From Vigna angularis (taxonomy: Eukaryota > Streptophyta > Magnoliopsida > Fabales > Fabaceae): DNA of 64,000 nucleotides. Below, in pieces: positions 1-9,940 of this stretch. Numbering within the stretch: position 1 is the first letter of the stretch; every line of letters begins with the position of its first letter. The notes below the pieces were generated by a model that saw only the letters and a list, made by a program, of their open reading frames with translations, searched no databases and was not told the DNA's origin. The position numbers were made by a program, and so were the translations under genes. The stretch covers positions 2,914,001 through 2,978,000 of the forward strand of contig NC_068974.1 of the NCBI RefSeq assembly GCF_016808095.1. The letters are read 5' to 3'.

Positions 1-889
1 CCGTTGGTATCGAGTTTCGGCGTCTAGGAGCTTGCGACTCACGAAATAAATTAACCTCGGCTGAGGTCGTTCTTGCATTAGCACGACACTGATGGCCGTC
101 TCTGACACTCCCAGGAAAATATGCAGATCTCCTCCTGGGACCGTGTGGTTCATGACCGGTGGGTTAACAAGGATGATTTTTACGTCCTGAAACGGTCGTT
201 CGCACTCGTCGTCCCAGGGCGGGCCGGCCCCTTTTTTCAATTTTCGTAGGACCAGCCTCATCCTATCCGCCAGGTTGGGGATAAAGCGGGATAAAGCGGT
301 GAGGCGTCCGACCAGTCTTTGGATTTCCTTAAGGGTGGTCAGACTTTGCATTTGTAGTATCGCTTCACACTTGTCCGGGTTGGCCTCGATCCCCCTGGAT
401 GTCAACATGAAGCCCAAGAACTTTCCGGCCGCTACCCCAAATGTACATTTAGCGGGGTTTAGGCGCATGCCAAACTTCCTAACTTGTCGAAACACCTCCT
501 CGAGGTCTCTAAAGTGTCCATTCCCATCCGCAGACCGGACTACCATGTCGTCCACATATACGTCCATGCACCGGCATATTTGTTCCCGGAAAATCCTGTC
601 CATTAAGCGCTGGTACGTCGCCCCGGCATTCTTCAGGCCGAATGGCATGACCTCATAACAGAAGTTGGATTTCTTCGTTATGAATGCCGTCTTCTCGACG
701 TCTGGCCCATACATGGGTATCTGATTGTATCCGGAGTATGCATCCAAAAAACTTAATACTCGATGCCCAGAAGCGCCGTCCACCAAGGCGTCTATACTGG
801 GTAGGGGGTGCGAATCTTTCGGGCAGGCTTTGTTCAGGTCCGTGTAGTCAGTGCACATGCGCCATTTTCCACTGGCCTTTTTCACCATC
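1..889 (-). pseudogene. Host Ty3/gypsy (Tat-lineage) pol, RT to RNase H segment
   Basis: Read on the minus strand from 889 to 1, this is the reverse transcriptase and the start of the RNase H domain of a Ty3/gypsy polyprotein, with no stop seen by hand translation. Visible motifs are GKWRMCTDYTDLNKACPKD, then MPFGLKNAG, the RT catalytic box YVDDMV (plus 541-558), RLTALSRFIP and an RNase H start near FLGVSETAISVVL. These wordings are typical of the Tat lineage. The segment is the third piece of one broken pol. It continues upstream at 32449-32547 and 54722-54823, separated from them by two inserted elements, and it is cut by the left window edge. At 250-300 a short duplication repeats LSRFIP. 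Confidence 0.9.
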
Positions 890-1550
890 ACCACTGTCGC
901 AACCGGAATCGCGACGGGACGACGATCCGAAAAAATAACGAAACAAAGGGTTTTGAAAAAGAGATTGGAGTCGCCACCATAGTTTATTCTGGAAAACTAC
1001 GGAAAAACCATAAAATGATAAGGCATGGTCTATTAGAACCAGATTCTTGGTTCGGGAGTCGGTTACGTGTAGGGAAGGTATTAGCACCCTACAACGCCTG
1101 CCCTAAGGCAGTACCTTTAACTAAATACGCAAATATGATGTGGTTTTCAAAATGTTTAACTTTCCCTTAAAATAAAACTCTAAAGAAACAAACAATATTT
1201 TTTTAGCTTTTTGAGCCCGACAAGGATTGACCTTGTCCTACGTATTCCCATTCAGAATGAGAAATCAGGGTTCCGTAGTTCGTTTAGAAAACTGCTTGAG
1301 AAGTTTGTTTGGAAATTTGTTTGAAAATTTGTTTTGAAATGATTTGGAATAAATTTGGAATTTTGGGAAAATGAACCTAACAAGGACTAGCCTTGCTCCT
1401 ACGTATCTCCACTTTTAATGGAGAATCAAGGATCACGTAGTTCTGTCAGGGCGATATTGTTTGTAGTTTTGAAAAAGGCATGTTTTTTAGTTTTTGATGA
1501 TTTTACATGTTTTTGGTATTTTTATTATAATATTTATATGTTTTGCGTAA

Positions 1551-1800
1551 TGAGTACTAGGCTGATGCGTACGATCGCACGAGCACTCACATAGCTTGTT
1601 CCTTTTATTGTTTTGCGTAATGAGTACTAGGCTGATCCGTACGATCGCACGAGCACTCACACGACTTTTTCCTCTTATTGTTTTGCGTAATGAGTACTAG
1701 GCTGATGCGTACGATCGCACGAGCACTCACACGACTTTTTATTTATTTTATATTTGGGCAATAAGTACTAGGCTGATGCGTACGATCGCACGAGTACTCA
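1551..1800. repeat. Four 70-bp tandem repeats, each a potential hairpin, in the Ogre-type LTR
   Basis: Four copies start at about 1551, 1621, 1691 and 1762 with a period of 70 bp. Each begins TGAGTACT and ends AGCACTCA around GATGCGTACGATCGCACG, so its ends pair. In the fourth copy the ends are AGTACT and AGTACT, which repairs the one mismatch of the others. The other LTR has the same array at 23585-23836. Confidence 0.85.
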
Positions 1801-3669
1801 TACCGATATTTATTACATTAAATGTTTTTTAAAGTTTTATATATTTTTTATTATTTTTTTTTTACAATTTTTATAATTTTTATATAAAACGAAACAAACA
1901 AATCCACGGAAACAAAGAGAGTTACATGCAATAAAAAGCAAAATAATAAAATAAAAATAAGGCAAAACAAAAGCATAGAAAAATAAAACAAGAGAACAAG
2001 CCCAACAGGAATAGGGGTACAAAGATGAGAACCAGGTATGCGAAGTGGAATTGAGACTCTTTTGATTGGGCCAAAATGCTCTTCTTCTCCAACTTTGTAT
2101 CTGCGGGTGTAAGGATGAAATTTGGGGGTGCCATTAAATATTTGCTCGTCAGGCCCAGCTCTCCTTTTGCAAAAACGGAGGGGCTTAAACCCAAATGGAA
2201 GGGGGTGTGCGGGTGAGAACCGGGGGGTGCGGAAGGAGAAATTGTATTTTTATTTTTATTTGTAAATATATTATATGTATTTTTTTTGTTTAAGTGAAAG
2301 CTGGATCAAAAGCAAAGGCCTAAGCCTTTTCGTTCCTTGGATCCGGAAACCCTTAGGGGTTCTTCAATTTTCGTTACCATTTCACTCAACTGAAACCCCA
2401 GGATCTCCTTTTCTCTTCCGCCTGGCCTCCTCTTCGCCGCTGCCACCGGCGACTGCGTCACCGCTTCTGCGAGCAAGCTTTCGCGCCACCACCTCTTCCG
2501 CAGCGTCGCTCCCTTTCTCTTCTTTCGTCTCTCTTCGCGCGCAGCCCAGATTTGGCGTCGGTACACGCGACCAAACCGGAAACCGCCTCGGCTCCACCAC
2601 CAAACGACCTAGGATGCCACCACTGCCACCGCGAATCGTAACCCTTTCCTATCGGACACCGACATTGAAGTTCTCGAGAGGGAGATGAGGATGGTTCGGC
2701 CAAACTGGAAAAGGATTTAAAGGTTCACAGTGACTTAGTCATTTCTGGTTTTTGTGAATTCCTTCTTGCAGGTTTGGATAAACAAAAATCGATGGCGGGG
2801 AGGTATGGTTGATGGGTTGGAGTTGGGTGATGGAATGGGGGTGTTGGTGTTGATGGTAATGATATGGGCTGTGTGTAAGGATGAAGGTGATCAGAGAGGG
2901 TTGAACAGATGAAGAAGGGGTGGTAGCAGAGAGGTTAAGATCGGATGATGAGAGTGAGGAATTGCTTATGGTGGCTGATGATGGTTCGAAGAGGAAGATG
3001 AGGGTGATAGGTGTTAGCTGTGAAGTGTATGGACGAAGATGATGGGTGTTTATGGAGGCTGAGGACGATGATGATGTTGGAGGTGAATATGGATGATGAG
3101 CAGAGAAGCCGTGAGGTAAGGTGAAGATGGACGGGATGTGTTCATCACGGGTATTCCCGGGGTCTTGGAGATGATCACCGGTGAGAGGATCCCCCCCAGG
3201 GAGCCAGTGCCCCCTTCTCCTTTAAATTATGCAGAAGATGAAACTGTCGGTAGCTTTGGATTGGTGGATTGTCTGTCGGTAGCTCTCATTGGAGGATTAG
3301 GAGTGTCGGTAGCTGTGATTGGAGGGTTGTAGAAATTATTGGGTAGAGATAATGGAAGGGTTGGTGAAGTGGGAAACATTAGTGGAAGTTTGTTAAGGTG
3401 GTGTCGGAGCACTCATTGTGGGAGGTTGATGATGGTGAGAATCATTACTGGGCCCTGGAGCGACGACGGGTGATCGGGACGAGCGGTAGGGGGGAAATTA
3501 TGGACGAGCGGTAGAAAGGGGAGGAGCATGGACGAGCGGTAAATGGGGTGATTAGGACGAGCGGTAGAAGAACGGGAGAGAGGGACGAGCGGTAGAAAAG
3601 GCAGGAGTGATCTGGACAAACTCCTCAACACACTGCCGAACGCTGGACAAAAATAAGCACCATTACTAC

Positions 3670-4209
3670 GAATGCTGAAGACAAACGTCATTGAGCCGAA
3701 CGTTCAAATGAAGAACGAACGTTCATTAAACAATATAACCGAACGATCACTAACACATAACATGACCGAACGTTCACTAACACAAAACATATCAAAAACC
3801 GAACGTTCACTCAGAATAATCATGACCGAACGCTATTTGCTGAACACCACAATGGGCCGAACGTCCAAAACTGAACGCTGAAGACATATATCATTGAGCC
3901 CGAACGTTCATCAAATCATTATGACCGAACGGTTGAAGATGAGGACGAACGTCCTAAAGAACCGAAATGCCGAACGGTTGAACAGTGCAAAGGACGAACA
4001 TCCTAAAGGACCGGGACGAACGTCTGTGATATTAATCAATAAAGAACGAACGTTTGCATGCAGAGGGAAGGAACCAATCGTCAAAAAGATTTGGAGCAGA
4101 AAAACGAACGCGTACGAAAGGCAGAGGATGAACAGTCGCATGAGGGCGAGGATGAACGGTCACATAAAGGCGAGGACGAACGTTCGCACTAGGCATAGGA
4201 CGAGCGCTC
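3670..4209. repeat. GAACGTTC-type short repeat array in the Ogre-type LTR
   Basis: The sequence is dense in CCGAACGTTC, GACGAACG and CGAACGGT words at irregular spacings of roughly 25-45 bp. GAACGTTC is its own reverse complement. The array continues after the nested element at 13146-13305. The homologous array in the other LTR is at 31614-32290. Forward reading frames here are by-products of the repeat. Confidence 0.85.
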
Positions 4210-4214
4210 ATGGT

Positions 4215-5432
4215 TGATAGGTGTAAATTTTACTTGTTTTTGTTCCTTAAAATGTTGTGTTTTTGAGTAAGTTTTAGTATTAATTCTCATGAAAAGTATA
4301 TAATTGTTGATGTAAGTATAGTTTGTAATGTTTAAATGTGTGTTTTGATGCTTTTGTGTGTTTATTTTTGCAATAGAATAAGGATTGGATAATATCAAAG
4401 AGACCCTGTGTGCATCAGTGGCCCAGCCAGAGCGCACCAGAAGCCCATCCAGAAGTGAACCAGTGGCCCAGCGACCAGGAACCAGTGGCCCAACGAGCCA
4501 CTGGCCCAGCCAGAGCGCACCAGTGGCCCAGCGAGCAGGAACCAGTGGCCCAGCAAGCAGGAACCAGTGGCCCAGCGAGCCAGCTCGCCCAGCGACCGAC
4601 GCTCGCCCAGCGAGCGTACGTTCGTCGCCCAGCGAAAAATCACTTAAGGTTCTTTCTTTAAAAACGCGATCCAGAGGCAGAAACCAGTCAGTTCTGGAGG
4701 GGAGAAGCTAGGGGAGACTCTGCAGCTCGCGTCCATGCTCGTTTTGGGTGCTCCGGAGTGGCATTTCAACACTTTCTACCATCCAATCCATCCTTTATCA
4801 CTTCTATGATGTATATGTGTAGCTACAACTCCATTTCACTGGGGTTGAGAGTACATTTCTGAAACTCTTTGTAATTTCTATATTAATGCATGATCTTGTA
4901 TGAATTTTGTGTTCTATCTTCATTATTCATGCCTATGATGAAAATCTGAGCTATTTGAACGGTTAAATCATTGAGAAATGTATGAGACCGCGGACCTAGG
5001 ATAGAACTGCTAAAGGATTTTTAGTCCTAGACATAGGAGGAAATTCTTAGTCATCTGTGACATTGTGATTAAGGCAAATCTGATAACTGAATTATCTAAG
5101 AGATTAGGATTTAGTTTGAATGATTCTGAACGGTCATCTGAGAGATCAGGACTGCATGCGCCTAGGATGTTGATGCTTAATTTTGAGGAATTGTGTTAGT
5201 AGAAAAATTACTTGAGTGATGAACTTGAAAATCAACCCCAGTGAACTTTAATTCATCTGTTTTTACCACTTTAATTTCATCTGTATGCAAATCTTACTTG
5301 TGTTGTAAATTTAATCGCTAAATTAGTAAACTTTAATCAATCTGTGAATCAAAACAAATCTCTTGGGAAACGATATTCGGACTTACTAATTTATTACTTG
5401 TACGATTCAGTACACTTGCCGAGGTCTCAACA
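4215..5432 (+). repeat. 5' LTR of the Athila-type gag-protease element
   Basis: This 1218-bp LTR begins TGATAGGTGTAAATTTTAC and ends CGAGGTCTCAACA. It contains an array of roughly 24-bp units built on CAGTGGCCCAGCGAGCAGGAA (about 4415-4640). The right copy at 9562-13139, less its insertion, is 1219 bp and differs at scattered positions. Confidence 0.92.
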
Positions 5433-5438
5433 AGTTTT

Positions 5439-5456
5439 TGGCGCCGTTGTCGGGGA
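5439..5456 (+). other. Primer binding site, tRNA-Asp type
   Basis: TGGCGCCGTTGTCGGGGA lies 6 bp after the 5' LTR. It differs at one base from the TGGCGCCGTTGCCGGGGA used by other Athila-type elements in this window. Confidence 0.88.
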
Positions 5457-5615
5457 TTTGTTTTTGTTTTTGTTGATTGTTTGTTGTTTATCTGGTTTAG
5501 TTGATTTTTGCTATCTTTTGTTTAAGTTTTTATTGTGATCGTATTTGAATTCTTGTGCATATTTGTTATCATCTGTAGAAATTGTGTCTTTTTTTTTATT
5601 GTTTTCTTTTAGTTT

Positions 5616-8327
5616 GTGTTTTGTATGAGAAGCAGAGAACAGGTTGAAAATCTACTTTTTGATCCGGAAATTGAAAGAACTGCTCGAAGAAACAACAACA
5701 GAAGAAGGAGACAAAGTAGAGAATCTAGAGAAGCCTCTGCTATTTCTGAAGAAATTTTGAACTTTTCATCTAGTCAAGACAAAGAAGAAATGGAAGATAA
5801 TCGTACTGGAGAAGGTTATGGGCAAGGAAGACGTACTCTTGCAGATTATAATACTTTCTCAGGACCTCTGCACTTCAACAGTATTGCAAGACCAGTGGTG
5901 AATGCTGCTAACATGGAGATGAAGCCAGCTCTTATTCATCTGGTGCAGAACAATCAATTTCATGGATTATCCCACGAGAATCCATACACTCACTTGGCTA
6001 CTTTCATGGAGATTTGTAATACAGTGAGGATTCATCAGGTTCCAGATGAAGCAATTCGACTCAGCTTATTTCCATTCTCATTGGCTGGTAATGCAAAAAT
6101 GTGGCTGAATTCCTTTCCAGAGAATAGTCTGACAGTATGGGATGATGTGGTTGCTAAATTTTTGAATAAGTTTTTCCCTCAGTCCAAAGTCAATAAGGGA
6201 AAGCAGGAGATCTCTTCTTTCCAACAAGATGCTGATGAAACTCTAGGTCAAGCATGGGATAGATTCAAAGGCCTACTGAGAAAAACCCCTACTCATGGAT
6301 TTGATGAGCCTACAATGTTAAATTTGTTTCTTGGAGGGCTGAAATCCCAAACAAAGTTAATGTTAGATGCATCAGCTGGAGGTAGTATCAGATGGAAGAC
6401 GCTTGAAGAAGCACATGATCTGATTGAAAACATGGCTGCAAATGATAATGAAGTTCAGAGTGAAAGAGCTCAATTTCAACAAAAAAGTGTTCTTCAACTT
6501 CAATCTCAAGATGCTTTACTAGCTCAGAACAAGATTATGACTCAGCAACTTGAGACATTAATGAAGAAGTTATCTCAGCTACCTAAAGAACTGCAGAATG
6601 TTTCTCGAACTCAACATCAGATGGTTCAAAGTTGTGAATTATGCGGAGGAAATCATAATAGTGGTCAATGTGTAGTGCAAAGCATGTCTCATGAAGAAGT
6701 ACATTATATGGGAAATCAAGGTCTTCAGACAAACTATGATCAACGTCAAAGTTTTAATCAAGGATGGAGACCTCATCCGAGTATGGGACAAGTTGTTCCT
6801 TTCAACAGACCACCTCCACAGAACTTTCAGCAACAACCTACTCTGACAGACAGAACTTCAAAACTGGAAGAAACTCTTCAGCAGTTTATGCAGGTATCAA
6901 TTTCCAACCATAAAAGTACAGAAGCCTCACTTAGGAATTTGGAGATTCAGGTGGGTCAATTAGCTAAGAAGTTGGAAGAAAAACCAGTGAAGGACTTTGG
7001 GGCAACCACTGAAGTAAATCCAAAGGAAGACTGCAATGTTATTACTACAAGATCTGGAAGAATGCTAGAAGAAAAAGAGAATGAGAAAAGAGTGAGTGAA
7101 GAAAAAGATAAGATGAGTAAACAGGGAGATGAAGAAGAAGAGAAAGAGGAAAGAGAAATTGAAAAAGAGAGAGAGGGAGAGAAAAGGAAAGAACAGATGT
7201 ATGAGAAACCTCTTCCTTATCCAAAGGTTTTCTCTAGAAACGAGAAGGAAAAACAGTTCAGGAGTTTCATTGATATTTTCAAGAAGCTGGAAATCAAGAT
7301 GCCCTTCTCAGAAGCACTGAAACAAATACCTGCTTACTCAAAATTCATGAAAGATTTGCTCACAAAGAAGAGAAAGTATATTGAGGAAGAAACTATAGAA
7401 GTACAGGGCCAGTGCAGTGCTATCATTCAGAAGTTGCTTCCACCAAAGTTTAAAGATCCAGGCAGTTTTACAATTCCATGCACCATTGGTAAACTGACTA
7501 TTGGGAAAGCGTTAATTGATCTTGGAGCCAACATCAATCTTATGCCTCTGTCAATGTTTAAGAAGATTGGAGAATTAGAGTTGAAGCCCACACGCATGAC
7601 TCTACAATTGGCAGACAAATCAATCAAATATCCGCATGGAGTAGTAGAAGATGTGTTGGTAAAGGTAGACAAATTCTTATTTCCAATGGATTTTGTTGTC
7701 ATGGAGATGGAAGAGGATAAAGAAATTCCTTTGATTTTGGGAAGGCCATTCATGAAGACTGCTCGAGTATTGATTGATGTTGATGATGGAAAGCTTAAAT
7801 TGAGAGTTGAGAATGAAGAAGTAAATTTTAATGTTTTTGAAGCAATGTCTCACCCAAATGATGAAGATACATGCTTTCAAACAGATGAGCTTGAGGAAGT
7901 CTGCATGATGGCACAAAAGACGATGCACATATCATCACCTCTTGAAAGAACTCTTGTTGATGCTTGTGAATTTTTACTTGTAGATGAAGAGAAGTTAATT
8001 GATGAATGTATACAGAGTCTAGATGCTTTGAAGGAGATTCCATTTGATGAAAAAGAGATAAAAGAAAAGAAGCTGGACTTGAAGTTGCTACTTTCAAATT
8101 TGAAGTATGCTTTTCTAGACAAAGATGACAATAAACATGTGATCATCAGCAATGTTGTATCCACTCTAGAGGGAGAAAAGTTAACTGAATTCTTGAAAGT
8201 GGAGAAAGGAGCTGTAGGTTGGTCAAATTCTGATCTGAAAGGAATAAGTCCTTCTTCTTATTCCATGCATATAATATTCATGAAGGATGATTTCAAACTG
8301 TTGGCTCAACCACAGAGTGCTTCTTAG
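5616..8327 (+). CDS. Athila-type gag-protease polyprotein
   Basis: A 903-codon frame, open throughout, encodes the capsid precursor and an aspartic protease of an Athila-type Ty3/gypsy element. Translation may begin at the fourth codon (MRSREQ, 5625). The gag domain covers about residues 95-285, with SLFPFSLAGNAKMWLNS and FLNKFFPQSKV. A CX2CX3HX4C knuckle (CELCGGNHNSGQC) lies near residue 342. A Glu/Lys-rich linker at about 500-530 is followed by the protease near 620-740, with LIDLGANINLMP and a later LILGRPFM. The usual Athila protease wording is DLGAS; here Asn replaces Ser. The frame stops just where RT would begin (LAQPQ then a stop), joining directly to the 3' region, so RT, RNase H and integrase are missing as one clean deletion. 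Confidence 0.9.
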   Translation: MFCMRSREQVENLLFDPEIERTARRNNNRRRRQSRESREASAISEEILNFSSSQDKEEMEDNRTGEGYGQGRRTLADYNTFSGPLHFNSIARPVVNAANMEMKPALIHLVQNNQFHGLSHENPYTHLATFMEICNTVRIHQVPDEAIRLSLFPFSLAGNAKMWLNSFPENSLTVWDDVVAKFLNKFFPQSKVNKGKQEISSFQQDADETLGQAWDRFKGLLRKTPTHGFDEPTMLNLFLGGLKSQTKLMLDASAGGSIRWKTLEEAHDLIENMAANDNEVQSERAQFQQKSVLQLQSQDALLAQNKIMTQQLETLMKKLSQLPKELQNVSRTQHQMVQSCELCGGNHNSGQCVVQSMSHEEVHYMGNQGLQTNYDQRQSFNQGWRPHPSMGQVVPFNRPPPQNFQQQPTLTDRTSKLEETLQQFMQVSISNHKSTEASLRNLEIQVGQLAKKLEEKPVKDFGATTEVNPKEDCNVITTRSGRMLEEKENEKRVSEEKDKMSKQGDEEEEKEEREIEKEREGEKRKEQMYEKPLPYPKVFSRNEKEKQFRSFIDIFKKLEIKMPFSEALKQIPAYSKFMKDLLTKKRKYIEEETIEVQGQCSAIIQKLLPPKFKDPGSFTIPCTIGKLTIGKALIDLGANINLMPLSMFKKIGELELKPTRMTLQLADKSIKYPHGVVEDVLVKVDKFLFPMDFVVMEMEEDKEIPLILGRPFMKTARVLIDVDDGKLKLRVENEEVNFNVFEAMSHPNDEDTCFQTDELEEVCMMAQKTMHISSPLERTLVDACEFLLVDEEKLIDECIQSLDALKEIPFDEKEIKEKKLDLKLLLSNLKYAFLDKDDNKHVIISNVVSTLEGEKLTEFLKVEKGAVGWSNSDLKGISPSSYSMHIIFMKDDFKLLAQPQSAS

Positions 8328-9547
8328 TGTCAAGCTAAAGACGTTAAACAAGCGTTTACTGGGAGGCAACCCAGCTTTTCTAACTCTATCTATTTATGTT
8401 TTCAGTTATTTTGGTTGTGTGGATTGAATCTGAATCTGTTGGTTGTGTGGATTGATTTATGTTTCTGCAATGATTTGAATGTGAATTGTGTGTTTGAAGT
8501 TTGAATTTGAATTTGGAATTCTGTCCATGATAACTGGCATGATTGTGAGATTGTTATTGCAAAATCTGAGTTTTAGAACTTGTGTTATGATTATATATGA
8601 GTTGTTCTTGAATCTGATTGATTGTGACCCAGAAGTTGAATATCTGAGTGTACTGAGAGAGCTTTGAAAGCAAGTGAGAAGTTGTTATTGCTATGAATTC
8701 GATTTTTGCATAATTCTTATTGATACAGATGCATTCTGGTTTAGAAATGAGAAAGGCAGTTTTGTTTGATGAAATTAGCTACTTGGCCAGATGACTACCC
8801 ATATGTGAATATTCATCCTTTGTTATCCTGTTTGAGCCTTATATATATTTGTTGTGAGCCCTGAGCTTCTTACAGAAAAATCTACCTTATCCAACACTCT
8901 AGGAGAAGAGAACAAGAAACATATTTGTCAAGATGATAGGTAGAAATTAAGTTTGGGGGAAATCATAATCAGTTGAATCTTAAACTGATAAAAAAAAAGG
9001 GGGTTATTGTATCATGTAAATATGATAAAGTATCAAAGTTAGAGAAAAATTCAAAAAAAAAATGTGTTATGTGATGAATGAAGAGGTAGTTGATGAATAA
9101 AGTTTCAATGTTGTTATGTTCTTGTTCTCCTCTTCTTTAGTGTTGTTTTGTTTCCCTGTAAAACCATGTTTCTTCTAGCCAAGCCAAGTTATAACCTGAG
9201 AAAGTCCTTTTGATTTAAATCAGAATGTTTGATGTGTATATGAGATGACTTGCAAAAGTTGATGAAGTAGTTGATAACACTTTGAGCATGAATTTGAGTG
9301 TAAACACTTGCAGGTTGAGGTAAACACTGATTGAGCACATTTGTACTATTCTTTTTCTGGTTGTCTTATCATTTCGGATTCAAGAACTTGTTAATATAGA
9401 AGTTATAACATTTGATCTGAATATTTGGAGGTGTAGGTACAATCCTTACTTTTATGACAGAGATTATGTGATGGAATACTAACTGCTTTTGTTGGGTTCG
9501 TTTTTCTTTTGTTTTTGTGTATTTTCATGAGGACACGAAAATATATA
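8328..9547 (+). other. 3' non-coding region of the Athila-type element
   Basis: AT-rich sequence with no supported gene. It begins with a conserved motif GACGTTAAACAAGCG followed by a hairpin, CTGGG (8359-8363), loop AGGCAA, CCCAG (8370-8374). The same motif follows the lost coding region of the element at 25741-31613 (27873-27917). Confidence 0.7.
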
Positions 9548-9561
9548 AGTTTGGGGGAGTT
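9548..9561 (+). other. Polypurine tract
   Basis: AAGTTTGGGGGAGT lies directly before the 3' LTR, in the form usual for Athila-type elements. Confidence 0.85.
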
Positions 9562-9940
9562 TGATAGGTGTAAATTTTACTTGTTTTTGTTCCTTAAAAT
9601 GTTGTGTTTTTGAGTAAGTTTTAGTATTAATTCTCATGAAAAGTATATAATTGTTGATGTAAGTATAGTTTGTAATGTTTAAATGTGTGTTTTGATGCTT
9701 TTGTGTGTTTATTTTTGCAATAGAATAAGGATTGGATAATATCAAAGAGACCCTGTGTGCATCAGTGGCCCAGCCAGAGCGCACCAGAGGCCCAGCCAGA
9801 AGTGAACCAGTGGCCCAGCGACCAGGAACCAGTGGCCCAGCGAGCCAGTGGCCCAGTCAGAGCGCACCAGTGGCCCAGTGAGCAGGAACCAGTGGCCCAG
9901 CGAGTAGGAACCAGTGGCCCAGCGATCGACGCTCGCCCAG

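Noticed and set aside
1560..1590. CTGATGC followed by paired bases, resembling a hammerhead ribozyme core
   Set aside because: The required GAAA and the second conserved core strand are missing, so it is treated as a plain hairpin repeat.
2275..2703. GC-rich gene-like stretch with frames on both strands, repeated at 24365-24740
   Set aside because: The base composition resembles an exon, but frames overlap on both strands, differ between the two LTR copies and match no family I know. It is kept only as a GC-rich part of the LTR.
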